Assembly (NCBI GenBank): GCA_021234155.1
Contig: JAJEKV010000017.1
Coordinates: 2,784,885-2,848,884 of the forward strand
Direction: 5' to 3'
DNA: 64,000 nt
Source: Isoetes taiwanensis
Lineage: Eukaryota; Streptophyta; Lycopodiopsida; Isoetales; Isoetaceae
A program made the position numbers and the translations under genes. The first letter of the stretch is position 1. Each line of letters starts with the position of its first letter. Positions 47,030 to 58,834 of the stretch are shown here, piece by piece. Under the pieces are notes generated by a model, which was not told the DNA's origin, did no database searches, and saw nothing but the letters and a program-made list of their open reading frames with translations.

Positions 47030-49240
47030 AACATAGATAAACTTTGAAGTAAACAAGAAAACAAAAATCAGAATGAAATAAAAATACAAAATGAATGATG
47101 TGTTATTCCGAACCATACATTTTAAATTGCATAATTTACAAAAAGCCTAATTTAGATTTTGAGCTGAGACTCCGAATACCCTGCTTCGATTAATGGAGGT
47201 ACTAAAAATCCTGCTAATCAATTCTTCTATGATGTTTGGAGATGTAGTTCTGCTTAGCTTTATGCAACTACATTGAGACATCTAAGTCACCTTTATGACG
47301 TTGAGCAGAAGCTGCAATCATCACATCCCTAAATACATTTTAACTTTTCAACATTTGAAATGTTAACAATTGTGTTTCTAACAACACAGCATCACATCCC
47401 TGAATACATTTCAACTTTGAACTTTTCAACATTTGAAATGTCAACAATGTGTTTCTAAGAACAATGTGATACAGAAAACTACTGTGGATAATGCATTTAT
47501 GTTGAATATATCTACTTCAGAAGTCTTAGGAACATAACCATGTTTGTATCCTGGTTGACTTTACACATCAAAATGCTACCATTATGAACTGAAGCTATCT
47601 CAACTGGCTTGAAGTCTTTCTTGCATATCAACATAGAACAGCGTAACTCATGGAATAGCACATCTTTCTTTCTGCAATAAGTAGCACTTATAAACAATAA
47701 AGAATATGCAAATGAAGCATGCATGTGGTCAACTTACACAAAATTTAAGGAACTTGGTAGCCAGAACTAAGAAGTAATGGATATGATGTAATAAGTGCAT
47801 GGCATAAGATCATTGCAGAACATGGCAGTTACACCTCAAGATATGATTTGCAGCAACCAAGCTATCTTCTCTCCATTTTCAAGCTTCAAAATCCATATAT
47901 TTGTGCCAGTTGAATATGATAAACTGGAGGAGCGGCTTCTTGTATTCCTATAATGCACCAAAATACCTGTTTCTCGGTAAGAAAGAAACTGGTTGAACAG
48001 ATACGTGATGGAAAATAATTTTCGGTGATGGGAAGAATTGCCCTTTCCGTTGGCTTTCGTAGTGCATTTATAAGCTGCAAGCCAGTAGCAATGACATATT
48101 AGATGAGCTCTTCAATAAAGGAAAAAATAGAATGTGTCTTTCAAAACCTGAATATGAGCTTCATAGTTGTTCTAGAAAGGCAGCCCCTGTGTCAGCGATG
48201 CACTTCAGTCAGAACACCTTCTAGGCTGCTTCTGGAGAGAACAGAGTATGGATCGTTTTGGTACATAATCCTTGTGCAAGGAGTTCATTTCGCAGCATCG
48301 GGGCATGGCCAATCCTCAGCTAGCTATGGCGCTGGATGGGATGGGGATTCAGGAAGGGGCAATGCTTCAGAATCTGGGATCTGTGAAGAGTTCATGGCAA
48401 AGCCAAGTTCCATTTTTCAGAAATCAAGGTTTCAGGAGAAGAGGCAGTGCAGAGTAAGAAGTAGAGGATCGATTAGATGCAGCAAAGGGGAAGAAAAAGG
48501 GCTGGATTTTCGGAAATGGACAGGAGAATGTTTGTGCTATCATCTGGAGCGGGATTTTCCTCTCTAGTAGCAGGAGAAAATGCTCTGGCAGATCCAATCC
48601 AAATGACAGGAGTAGACAGCTGCAAGAAAGCCATTCTTCCGACTGGAGCAGGCCAAAGCCCACAAAACCCATCAAGGATTTTGTGTTTCCAACAAATCTG
48701 CCCATGAGGGTGAGGCATGCAGCCCATCTGGTAGACAAATCTAAATAGGTTCCAATCCAGATATCGAAGTGCTTGCATCTCTCTTTAAAAATGATTTCTC
48801 TGTTGATGAAGATACAGGTATTGTTAAAAAACCAAGAAATTCTACCAAAGGACTGGCCGTAGCAATGAGGCTGTTCAATTTGCTCTATGTTTTTGCTTTC
48901 ATCGGCATCCTGCAAGCCCTATAACAATAAACCCCTGCACTGCTTCGAATCTGAGTTGATGCATCACGGCAGCTCCCGTTCGGACTCCTTTCAAAATCAC
49001 CAAGGTATTCCCTGCAACAATAAGCCCCTGCACGCTAGCCCTAGATATTAAATCATTACCTGACTATTTGTATGTGTCACAGCTCCTGCTTCGACCTAGC
49101 AACTACACACCAGAAGGGCCTCCGGTAAATCCAATCCATACACCAGATCCTAATCGACAGAACCCTAAAAAAAACCCTAAAAATAATGCGAGGATATTCA
49201 CACCCACCCGAAAGAAGCCTCCACCGTAGGATTTGCCCCC
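47030..49240. other. Variable interior of composite copy D; no gene recognised
   Basis: This is an AT-rich stretch with a 65-bp near-duplication at 47325-47460 (CACATCCCTAAATACATTT, AACATTTGAAATGT). A minus-strand frame at 48424-48915 and plus frames near 48103-48567 overlap in opposite senses and match no family. They are probably chance or captured sequence. Confidence 0.4.
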
Positions 49241-49375
49241 TTTTCTAAAAATCAATGGCTGATAAAAGGTTGCACTCTAGAAATACTATTTAGTACACCT
49301 GGATGAATACGGCCATGAAAACCTTAGAGAAAATAGTACAAAAACATTAAAAAAAACCCCCTGTTATTGTGCTAT

Positions 49376-49858
49376 ATATTTGAAGGAGGGACTGTCCATG
49401 AAAACGAGGCACACCATTAGCAGAATGCGGCTCAGTTCCCATAGACTTGGAGTGGAGGTAGGAAGATGAGGCAATATACCACGAGAAGCAAGAGTATGCA
49501 AGCTGTGTGATGCTGATGAGATAGAGGATGAATCCCATGTGATTCTCCATTGCCATGCATATGCTAACATTAGAAGCAATTTTGGGATTTCTTCAACTAA
49601 ATTGTTAGAATTCTTTAATATTGCTGCCTATATGATGGGTAGATTCCTCGTGGAGGTCTTCAAACATAGAGATATTTGCTTAAAGAAGCTGCATGACAAA
49701 GACCTTGTAGATGAGAATGAGGGGGAAGAGGCTAATGCACTCCAGTCTAAGGATGCATTAGATGATATTTTTTATAACTTTGAGCGTGTATAGTGTGAAC
49801 GTCTTCTAGACCTGATGGTCTCACAAACGTGATTAATAAATATTTCATTTCATTTCAT

Positions 49859-49860
<2 letters not shown>
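49376..49860 (+). pseudogene. LINE B copy 2, C-terminal region and 3' UTR
   Basis: LINE B resumes with RHTISRMRLSSHRLGVEVGR, a TGA, then VCKLCDADEIEDESHVILHC (the C-x2-C...H...C finger), ending DIFYNFERV at 49792. The 3' UTR has GAACGTCTTCTAGACC, GGTCTCAC, AATAAATATTTCATTTCATTTCATT and then runs into a CT microsatellite. The same UTR marks copy 1 at 5635-5713. Confidence 0.8.
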
Positions 49861-49953
<93 letters not shown>

Positions 49954-50009
49954 TCTCTCTCCCCCTCCTAAAGGATCTTTCTCTTGTGCTCTCTCTCTCG
50001 TAAAAAATA

Positions 50010-50068
<59 letters not shown>
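49861..50068. repeat. CT microsatellites between two LINE B copies
   Basis: (CT)n runs from 49861 to about 49962, has a short interruption with CCCCCTCCTAAAGGATC, and returns from about 50012 to 50068. Frames of Leu-Ser or Arg-Glu repeats here are artefacts. Confidence 0.95.
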
Positions 50069-50071
<3 letters not shown>

Positions 50072-51286
50072 GTACACAGTCAAGGGGACTAGAAAACCGT
50101 TGTTTGCAGGATTCGTAGACTTTTCTAAGGCATTTGATATGGTGCCTAGGGGAAATTTGTGGGAGAGTTTAAAGAGAATTAATGTGCATGTACACCTGAG
50201 AGATGCTGTGCGGATATTATATGATAAGGTGCTAGTGAAATTATCCTTCCCATTTGATGGTCAGCGCGCGGAGCAGGTGGAAAGCAATATTGGCGTCAAG
50301 CAAGGGTGTCCTCTTTCACCTACGCTCTTTGGCATATTTATTGATGACCTAGAAAACTGGATTATTGCTCAGGGTGGGGGTGGTACCCAACTTGCGAGAT
50401 ATGTTATCCTTTTGTTGCTATATGCAGATGACATCGTCTTATTAGCCAGGAGCAGGGGAGATATGCAGCAACAACTAGACACATTAGGGAGCTTTTGTGA
50501 TGAAAAGGGTATGAAGGTGAACTTGGGGAAAACCAAGGTTATGATATTTGGGACAAATCTAGATGAGAATTATGCATTCACATATAAAGGGGAGCCCGTG
50601 GAGATCACAGATTCATACAAATATTTGGGGCTAATGGTGGATAAGCATTTCCGGTGGAACCGCACAGTAGAGCAGAGGGTTAATGGAGGGATCAAGGCAT
50701 TATTTGCCATGCAAAAGCAGTGCTTGAGGAATGAAATCTGGAACTTTGGTCTTAAGAGAACTCTTTTTAAAACACTAGTGCAGACGGTAGTATTGTATGG
50801 GTGTGAAGTCTGGGGGCCTGGACTCTCACTGGATCTGTGGCAGAAAATCGAAAGGGTACAGAAAAAATTCCTACACCATGAGCTTGGGGTCAAAATGCAG
50901 ACACCATATGAAATGGTCTTAGCATAATGTGGGCTGATGCATTTAGAATGTGAGGCTATATGCCATTACTTGACATATTTAAGCAGGATGGGGGGGTTGG
51001 ACGAAGGAAGTTACCCAAGACTAGCTCTAAAAGCAACAATGGATAAAGGCTGGTATGCGGATGGGATGATTTGGTTACAAAAATGGGGCATCCCGATCCA
51101 GGAGCTAGCAAGAAACAAGAATCGGATCCGAGACTGGGTACAGGAAAAGGTCCAAGTGAAAATGTGGCATGCACCTGGCATCAAAATGGCACACTACCGG
51201 AAAGAAATGAATCCAATGCTGCTGGAAGCAAACTATTTACATGAGAATATCTCCTTGGCCAAGAGACATGCTATTAGCAGGATGCG
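50069..51286 (+). pseudogene. LINE B copy 3, reverse transcriptase with intact YADD
   Basis: The copy starts inside RT after the CT run: KPLFAGFVDFSKAFDMVPRG, then a GVKQGCPLSPTLFGIFIDDL block. LLLYADDIVLLARS follows with both catalytic Asp, then VNLGKTKVMIFG, EITDSYKYLGLMVD and VVLYGCEVWGPGLSLD. A TAA at about 50926 is the only stop. In the same frame it continues CGLMHLECEAICHYL to ISLAKRHAISRMR at 51286, where the chromovirus LTR begins. By family the protein copies LINE RNA at a nicked target. This copy has no endonuclease, no start and an interrupted end. Confidence 0.85.
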
Positions 51287-52923
51287 TGTGACGCTCCCTG
51301 CTAAACATACGGCGCCCAGCCGTATACCCGGCAGGAAATCCCCCATCCGGCTCAGCAACCGCATGGGCCCTTCGTCTACCCCGCACTCTCGAGGTGACTC
51401 TTAGTGCGGGGAGGGAACACGAAGGTGTCTTGCGCGCCCTTCCCCCATGGGCTCCTATAACAGCGGAAGCGATAACACGTCAGAACTAGCATAAAACATA
51501 TACAAATACTACCTCGGAGGGTAGTGCATCGCACATAAACCAATGCATAGATGATAATCACAAACCATAAAACAGGAGAGCTCCTACCCCTCTCACTTCG
51601 TAAGGAGGGCGACCCCGCTGGGGCCTCAAGATAGAGCAGAACCCGAATCATGGCGATGGCGGGGCTGGCATAGAACAATGGCTAGGGTTGACCACTCCAT
51701 CCGCCCCTCACTGTGCATACTTTTGCATGGGCTAGATCCGGCTCGACGGGACTCTAGCCTTCCTGGATACGCAATCCCATGGTATCACCCATCGGGACTA
51801 CTCCGTGTTGCATCTCCCCGGTCCCATGAGGCGGGAAGGGTTGCATCTCCCCTTCCCAGGGTCTAGAGGTGCCGTGGGCGGCTAGAGAATCGTGGCGACA
51901 CACGATTCGTACCCGACTGAACCCCCCAAAACGAGAGCCAAGCCATCACTTGCAGCTCTCGAGGCGGCAGTGGCAACACCATTGCCCGGGAGGTGTCCGG
52001 ACCCATGCTCGGCCCACAACGAGTGACCGACCATAAGCCCTAGCCCACTATGGGATCCCCCGCCCCCCCACTGGGGGATCCTCCCTCCACTTTCCCTCTA
52101 GCCCTGTTATCTGGTGCTGAGTCATATCATAGCCTCAATAGCCTGGTGGGCTCCTATGCACAGGCCGCAACTAATAGGAACTAAGGGATCTACTCTAGGA
52201 GCACACTACATATGGCCCTAGGTCTCTACCCCCCTTCCCAATACAAGAGGAGCAAACATGATCAACCAACATCACATAATCATCACATCATGAGAGTAAT
52301 CATAAGAAGAACATCTTAACCTAATCATACAACTAACTAATAGTTAGGGTTCCTTGATTAGGGTTCAAGATGTTGAATATGGTTTCTAGGATGGCTCTAC
52401 CCTAGATACAAAATACTAGCACATCTGGAATGCTAATCCCAGATGAGCTAACACAACTACTATCCTACATACCTGCTCCTGACGCTCTCCCTCCAGATCC
52501 CAGGCGCCCCATGGTCTTCGCTCACAAGTTGCTGTTCCTACTCCAAGAACGGGTCTACCTGGCTTTGGCTGCCGCCCGACCTATGCCACAACGAGCCAGG
52601 TTCAAACGGGGTTTCAACAAGTAGGTGAGTCTCGGGTGCTAGGGCTGGAAAGAGGTCTAGGGTTAGGGTTTATGCCTATATAAGTTAGGGTCCACCTAGG
52701 ATGCCACGCGGGCACCAATCGGGTGAGTCCTGTGTGGCGGTGCCCCAATAGGGTAAGGCCACGTGGAAAATGGTCTAAGCCTATGGTTGGCTAAGTTATG
52801 AGAATAACTTAGCCATGCCCCCTAGTGCCACAATCTATGGTATACAAGGCTATAAGGATAGACTTGTATGGTGACGATCCAGAATATACGTATTTATGGC
52901 GTATATTCCCCTGGACCGTCACA
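51287..52923 (-). repeat. 3' LTR of the chromovirus
   Basis: This 1637-bp terminal repeat starts TGTGACG and ends CGTCACA, an inverted end pair. It aligns along its length with 62733-64000, for example TACAAATACTACCTCG, GGAGCACACTACATATGG and ATCACATAATCATCACATCA. Differences from the other LTR are numerous and include many short indels in GC-rich parts. Confidence 0.9.
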
Positions 52924-52935
52924 TTCTCTCCCCTT
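52924..52935 (-). other. Polypurine tract next to the 3' LTR
   Basis: On the minus strand AAGGGGAGAGAA directly precedes the LTR start TGTGACGG. This is the expected plus-strand primer site of an LTR retrotransposon, and it fixes the element's orientation. Confidence 0.85.
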
Positions 52936-53781
52936 AGGACAATCTTTGTCCTCAACATTAAGCGCTAAGGTGACGAACCTACCTTATGCCCGCAAAAACA
53001 ACAATATGTCATAACCTTTAGCTTAGCTTAGCAATCAAGTTTTTTATTAGTTCAAGTCAAAATTTTAGGCCATATTTGTACTTATACAAAATTATATAGC
53101 CTTAACATCGTTATTTCTTATAATAATTCAAAATACTATTATAAGAGTTATTAGGGTTCATAATCTAATTATGGCTCCCCCTTATCTTCTCGTAACGCGC
53201 TCCTCGTTGAAGTCCTCCTTCTACTTGCCTGCAAAAGGAGCACATTACGTTAGTTTAGTTAATAATTTGTGGTTTTAGGGGACCACCCCTTACCTCCTTG
53301 AGCCGAACCATCGCTCAAGGTTGTCCTACTACCCCCCCAAGATCATGGCCCTTTCGGATTTGAGCTTAGGGATCATTTAAGATGCTCCCATCATTGCCCA
53401 TGATCGAGTGCTACCTTGTACACGATCCCCCCGGATCGAGTACACCCCAGTGCATCATGCCCCCTAGGGTTTCAGCTAGGGAACGTCTCACGATCCCATC
53501 ATCGCAAGATGATCACTTAAGCTTCACCATGACCCTCCCACGGCCGGTGTGCGTCCCCGCGCGGCATAGAGATCATCCGTCGATGTCCCATCATTGCCCA
53601 CCATGCCTCATTCCTCACTTTCATGACCCTAATGGTCATGCGCACCTCTGGTGCGCGTGTGGCCTAGAGAATGCCCTAAAGGCGTATCCCATCATCGCCC
53701 ACACGATCCAAGGTTCTGGCACATGCACCCTCCTAACTAGAATGCATGCGCCAGGCTCAAAGCTAACTATCAACATACTAG

Positions 53782-54252
53782 CTAACCACCTGGCAAGTCG
53801 GGGTCGACCAAGTCGGAGACGACTCGCCCATCAAACTCCTTCATAAACTCTGGGTATTGCTTCTCCAAATCTTGCTTCAATACCCATGTCGCATCTTCCA
53901 CGGGTAAGTGCTTCCACTTAACCAAATATTGGAGGAACTGAGACCTCCTAGTCTTCTTGAATGACTTATCAAGAAGTAACTCGGGCACTATTTCTACTTG
54001 CTCCTCCATCATTTCCAACAAGGTTGGAGTATCCAAAACCTCCTCAGGGTTAGGATTGTGCCTTTTTAATAAACTTACGTGGAAGACCTTGTGGACCTTA
54101 AGATGGGCTGGAAGATCCAACTTATAGGCTTGAGAGCCCACTCTCTCTAAAATCTTGAACGGCCCAGCCCACCTAGGGGCAAGCTTCTTGCAGCTCCCAA
54201 TCCATGACTTGGCTTGCTTCACCTTGATCTTCAACCAAACGGTATCTCCCAC
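53782..54252 (-). pseudogene. Integrase C-terminus with chromodomain
   Basis: An open 156-codon piece starts in the integrase tail (GDTVWLKIK, LAPRWAGPFKILERVGSQAY, HVSLLKRH). It ends with a chromodomain at about residues 95-145: RSQFLQYLVKWKHLPVEDAT, then the WVLKQDLEKQYPEFM helix. In chromoviruses this domain reads histone marks to guide insertion into heterochromatin. The frame is intact through the chromodomain to its stop. It is separated by frameshifts from the catalytic core upstream. Confidence 0.85.
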
Positions 54253-54281
54253 CTTAAACTCCCTTTACGGTCCTTTGTCGG

Positions 54282-55130
54282 CTACACTCTTACACTCACG
54301 ACTTCTTTGCTTTCAATAAATAACCCCTTACTTCCTCTACTAGGCTGGCCGTGCATGTCTCCTAACATCTGGCTGACACTTCTACCTTGGACACAGATTG
54401 TGCGGTATCCGGGGGTTAAGCACCGGTACCCGTAATTCACTATGAAAGGAGACATCTGAGATGACTCACTTGGCACCTTTGTTGTAGGCGAATTCCACCA
54501 AGTGGATGTACTCATCCCACTTGACCGCTTGTTCCACACATAGCTTGAAGCATGTCTTCAATGATCCGATTGGTCCTTTCCGTCCCGCCATCTGTTTGAG
54601 GATGATACGCGCACTCATGGAGAGCTTCGTGCGGATGGTGCTAAAGAGATCCCGCCAAAAGGCACTCATGAACTTAGAATCTCTATCGATATTATCTCCT
54701 CTCCGAGGCATGCCATGGAGTCTAAAAAATCTCCCTTTTTACGAATAACTTGGCGGTGTCTAATGCGGTGTCCGCCGCCTTTGCAAGGTACAAAATGTGC
54801 CATCTTAGATAACTTATCTACGACAACCATCAATGCATCCTTGCCTCGAAGAGTTCTAGGGAGTCCCGTGATGAAATCCATGCTTATGACCTCCCACTTT
54901 GCATTTGGCACCCCCAATGGCTCTAAAAGCACCCGAATCCGGTTGTTCCGCCTTTGGTTACCGACATAACCGGGTAATCCCTAATATATGCAGCTATCTC
55001 GCCTCTTCATTCCTCGGCCGGCAATAACTACTTCGAATCTTGAAATAGGTCTTCATGAAGCCCGATGCCCCGCTATTGGGCTGTTATGTGTGTCATGAAG
55101 AATTAACTTCCTTACCCCTCAAGATTCGGG
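54282..55130 (-). pseudogene. Integrase catalytic core, frameshifted
   Basis: Blocks on the minus strand: [20 protein letters not shown] followed by [16 protein letters not shown] (the first Asp) near 54790-54890; [18 protein letters not shown] near 54640 (the second Asp region); and SLKTCFKLCVEQAVKWDEYI followed by LVEFAYN near 54500. At least three frame changes occur. The enzyme would join element DNA to the genome. It cannot be made whole from this copy. Confidence 0.8.
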
Positions 55131-55995
55131 CACACACAACTTATGCTTGTGGTACAACAGTTGCCTTCCTTTTAAAATGCTTGAAGGCTTCCCGCTCCTT
55201 GTATGCATTACGGCTTCCTTGGAGGCTTTCCCACACCTCCTTGAAGTCCACATCGGTTGGCAAGGACTCCTCAATCTTCTTGCCAAACTCACTAAAGAGT
55301 GGAAATCGCATTACAATGCGCCCTTGTGCGAAATGGCCTCCTAGAGAGGGCATCTCTACAACATTAAGCTTACCGGGCTTATATATAATATCAAAATCGT
55401 ACTCCTCAAGGAATTCCATCCACCTCCTTTGCCTTAAGTTGAGGAGTGGCTGGGTGAAAAAGATCTTGAAGGCTCACGGTGATCGGGATCTAACCTGAAA
55501 CTTCCTTCCCAAAAATTAATGCCTCCATATCCTCAATGCCCTGACAATGGCTAGGAGCTCCTGATCATGGGTTGGGTAGCGTTGCTCGGCGTCGTTCATC
55601 TTCTTTGAGTCGTAGGCGACTACCCTTCCTTCTTGCATCAAGACTGCCCCTGTTGCTATCTTGCTTGCATCTGTTTGCTATCAACTTATCCTTACCGGAT
55701 CCGGAGAACAAGCACTGGTGCTGTTGTTAAGGCCTCTTTAAGCTTCTCAAAAGAAGCTTGGACTTTCTCTAACCAATGGCTAGCCCAATCCTTAATCTTC
55801 TTGGCCTTAGTGAGGTCCGACAGAGGGGACGCCCACTTAGCAAAGTCCTTCACTTAACTTTTCAGAGTATCCCGCCAACCCGAAAAGCTTCTTACTGCCA
55901 CATTCCTTGGAGCTGGCCAATCAACTATTGCCTCAATCTTAGATGGATCTGTGGAGATTCCCTCTGATGTTACTACATGCCCCAAGTACTCCACC
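55131..55995 (-). pseudogene. RNase H and integrase N-terminal region, decayed
   Basis: MEFLEEYDFDIIYKPGKLN (55419) is the classic RNase H end, followed by the EMPSLGG remnant of the ALSR motif. The stretch to 55141 (FKEVWESLQGSRNAY) is the linker toward the zinc region. Bases 55480-55995 contain RNase H blocks (near 55560-55630 and 55900) in shifted frames. Confidence 0.7.
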
Positions 55996-57415
55996 CTACC
56001 CTGTTGCAAAGTGGCACTTAGAGAGCTTCCCATACAACCGATGACGCCTCAACTTCTCCAACACTTTCCCGAGATGTCGACAATGCTCTTCAAGGGACTT
56101 GCTGTAGATTAGGATGTCGTCGAAGAAGACAATAACAAACTCATCCAAGAAGTCTCTGAAGATATCGTTCATGAGGTGCATAAACGTTGCGGGAGCGTTC
56201 GACAATCCAAAGGGCATTACTGTAAACTCAAAATGACCATACCGCGTTCTGAAAGCAGTCTTATGGATGTCCTCTTCCTTTATTCTTATCTGATGGTATC
56301 CTGATCTTAAATCAATCTTAGAGAATACCTTTGCTCCTTGTAGCTGATCCATTAGGTCATCCGCCCTTGGCAATGCATATTTATTCTTTATCGTCTGCTT
56401 ATTAAGCTGGCGATAGTCTATGCACATTCTTAAGCTTCCATCTTTCTTCTTGACAAAGAGTATAGGTGCTCCGAAAGGAGACACACTTGCTCTTATAAAT
56501 CCAAGCTCGAGCAATTCCTGCAGCTGTTTCTTGAGCTCAGTCAATTCTGGAATGCTCATTCTATATGGCGCCTTACTGGTAGGCTTCGCATCCGGAGCCA
56601 ATGTGATCTCACATTCTACACCCCTATAAGGTGGCAGCTGCCGGATTTCATCCGGGAATACATCCTTGAACTCTGAAATAAGCCTTGCTATCTGCCTGGG
56701 CAAGTGATTCCCCTTTGGGTCACTTCCCTCCTGCTTGCCTGGCCCAACTGATTCCAACCTCAAGATGTAATCCACTTTATTCCTTTCTATACTCTTCCTT
56801 AGCTGCTTCAAAGAAATACACTGCATAGGAGAATGTAGCTTCTTACCTTTCACTATCAACTTGCTGCCGTCTGGTGCCGTCATGGAGACTTCATTCCGGT
56901 CGCAATCAATCATGGCTTTGGCTGGCTTCAAAAATTCCATCCCCACTATCAAATCATATCTTCCAATGTCCATGACTTCTGCTCCCATCGGCCACTTAGC
57001 CCCACTAAGGTCTATGTCAAAGGTGATCCTCCTCCCCTTAGTGTGCCGAATGGCGCCGTTGGCCATAGCTACTGGCCTTGGCTTAGACTTCAATACCTTA
57101 TTCTTCATTAGAGCAGCCAATCTAGGAGATGCAAAATTATGAGAGCTACCTGTATCTATGAGGATTACATAAGGATTACTATCTATGATCCCATCAGCCG
57201 CGATGACAGTTGACTGATTCTCTATCTCATCTGACTCAATGTTTGCACATATGTGACACTCACCATCTATGAAGTCGTGGCCCTCCTGCTGGTCATCGTC
57301 CTCGTCCGCTTCTGTTGGGGAGTCCCAATCCAAGAGTTCTGCCAAAGCTGACTGCATGACGAATGGACAATCATGTGTCGGTTCCCTCGGCTGGAAGCAC
57401 CTGAAGCATAACTTC
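55996..57415 (-). CDS. Chromovirus pol part: zinc knuckle, protease and reverse transcriptase
   Basis: A long open frame of over 450 codons. It begins with [14 protein letters not shown], a C-x2-C...H-x-C knuckle of the plant chromovirus kind (about 57365-57410). The protease has [14 protein letters not shown] with the catalytic DTGS, then [15 protein letters not shown] follows: [20 protein letters not shown], then [48 protein letters not shown], and the catalytic box [11 protein letters not shown] (FFDD in place of YVDD, a common variant). It ends at a stop at 55996 before RNase H, so the polyprotein is cut short. The start given by an ATG at 57357 is inside the knuckle region and is not the true polyprotein start. 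Confidence 0.9.
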
Positions 57416-57418
57416 TTC

Positions 57419-58650
57419 TCAATGCATTCTGTCTCTTTTTTCCTTGGCCGGTATGTCTAGGAGACGCTTAAGAGCGCTGCCCCCTGATGCGTTCTGTGGC
57501 TTACGGTCCCCAAAAGCTTTGCTCTGACCCTTACCTTGCTGCTGACTCCCTGATGGTGTAGCTGCTGATTGCTTACCCTGATATTGCCCCTGATACTGCC
57601 CTGAACTCTTACCCCTAAAAGGTTGATCACTTCTCTGGAGGAGTTGCTTTGGTGCCTCCTCCAAACTTATAGCTTTATCTTGCTGCACAAGGATCGACTT
57701 GGTTGATTGCTCTAACAAGCCTCTTGATATTGCTGTTCAACCCCTCAATGTAAGTATCCACGGCTTGCCTCTCTGAGACTCCAGGAACATTCAGCCTGAG
57801 CCTCATAAATTCTTCGGTATACTTAGCCACTGATAATGTACCCTGATTCAACCTGTAAAACTGCTGAATCTGTCTACTAGTATGAGACCTTGGTACATAG
57901 TGCTTACGGAAAGCCTTGCTAAAAGTCTTAAATCTGCAATTGTTCCTCTTCAGCTTGTTAGACTTAGCATATCCCTTCCACCAGATCCTTGCCGGTCCAA
58001 TGAGGTTAGCTGTAGCAACTTTCCCTATATCCTTGTCTTTCATCCCGTAAGAGTTACCAAATTCTTCCATTTCATCAAGCCATGCTTCAGCTTCCATGCC
58101 TGATCTGTCTTTCCCCGAGAACCGCCCGACTTCCTTTGTCTTCCATACATTGCTCATAGCACTATCCACCTTTTCTGGTAATCATCCTGCCTTTCTTGCC
58201 CTTTTTCTTGCCTTTTAGGTGCCGCGAGTCACTATCGAAGCTAGAGCCGTCGCCACCGGAAGAGCCGCCCGATGAGCCGGAGCTAGATGATGATGGACTC
58301 ACGGTTCTCCTCTTCCTTCTCCTATCCCCGACATTCCCTCGGTTGCCCTCCCCTTCCGCCTGGCGAGGAACTTCGGCCACCACCCGGAAAACAAGGTGGA
58401 GGTGGGTGACCATCTTCCCTGCATTCATGAGAGGTGTCGCCAGCTTGATGAGGTGTTGCATCCGATTCCTCATCTGCACTAACCTTCGCTGATCGGCCTC
58501 TCGTGACATATCCCCGCTCAACATCTTCTTGTTCCCCGCCAAATGTATTCCTTGGTACCCAATTGCGTGGTCGGTGCTGATCTTGAGATCCTGCACTTGA
58601 GTTCCTTGCTGCAAGGATTGATCATTAATACATGTTATTAGGTTAGGCAA
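57419..58650 (-). pseudogene. Chromovirus gag, in three frames
   Basis: Piece 1 (58650-58162) is a basic/Ser-rich N-terminus (RRRKRRTVSPSSSSSG). Piece 2 (58169-57675) is the retrotransposon gag domain: GRFSGKDRSGMEAEAWLDEM, ATANLIGPARIWW, FSKAFRKHYVP and LNQGTLSVAKYTEEFMRL. Piece 3 (57718-57419) is a Gln/Gly/Ser-rich linker leading to the knuckle in the pol frame. Two frame changes separate them, so gag is probably not made intact. By family it forms the particle that carries the RNA. Confidence 0.85.
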
Positions 58651-58834
58651 TGATCATTTTTGCTTACAATTAAATTGTTGTTAGGTACAAAAGAAATCAT
58701 ATGAAAATTTCTTTTACAAGTCAAAATCATGGTAATACATTAATTAGTATATAGAAATACATTTAATGGACTTCATGATAATACTTAAAAGGAGTTACAA
58801 TGTACTTTAATTAAGTTAGCAAGCAATTCTTCCA

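Larger units (their letters stand above)
41889..49375 (-). mobile_element. Composite hairpin/fold-back element, copy D, split by a Helitron
   Basis: Read on the minus strand, it starts at 49375 with ATAGCACAATAACAGGGGG and the shared AGTATTTCTAGAGTGCA block. It passes a variable interior (47030-49240). It reaches the hairpin remnant (CGGGCCC near 47028) and TTTTCTAA (about 47009-47016). It ends with the fold-back at 41889-42329 plus 46975-47008. ATATT at 41884-41888 is repeated at 49376-49380, a possible 5-bp target duplication. LINE B flanks both sides. Without the Helitron the element is about 2.84 kb. Confidence 0.6.

Noticed and set aside
48103-48915. Opposing open frames of 154 and 163 codons
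   Set aside because: They overlap on opposite strands in the variable interior of composite D, with no domain on either.
49829-50092. Open frames of Leu-Ser (plus) and Arg-Glu (minus) repeats
   Set aside because: They are translations of the CT/GA microsatellite with no flanking coding signal.
53382-53846. Plus-strand 154-codon frame, Pro/His/Cys-rich
   Set aside because: It lies in the retrotransposon 3' non-coding part, antisense, with repeated CCCATCATTGCCCA motifs and no domain.
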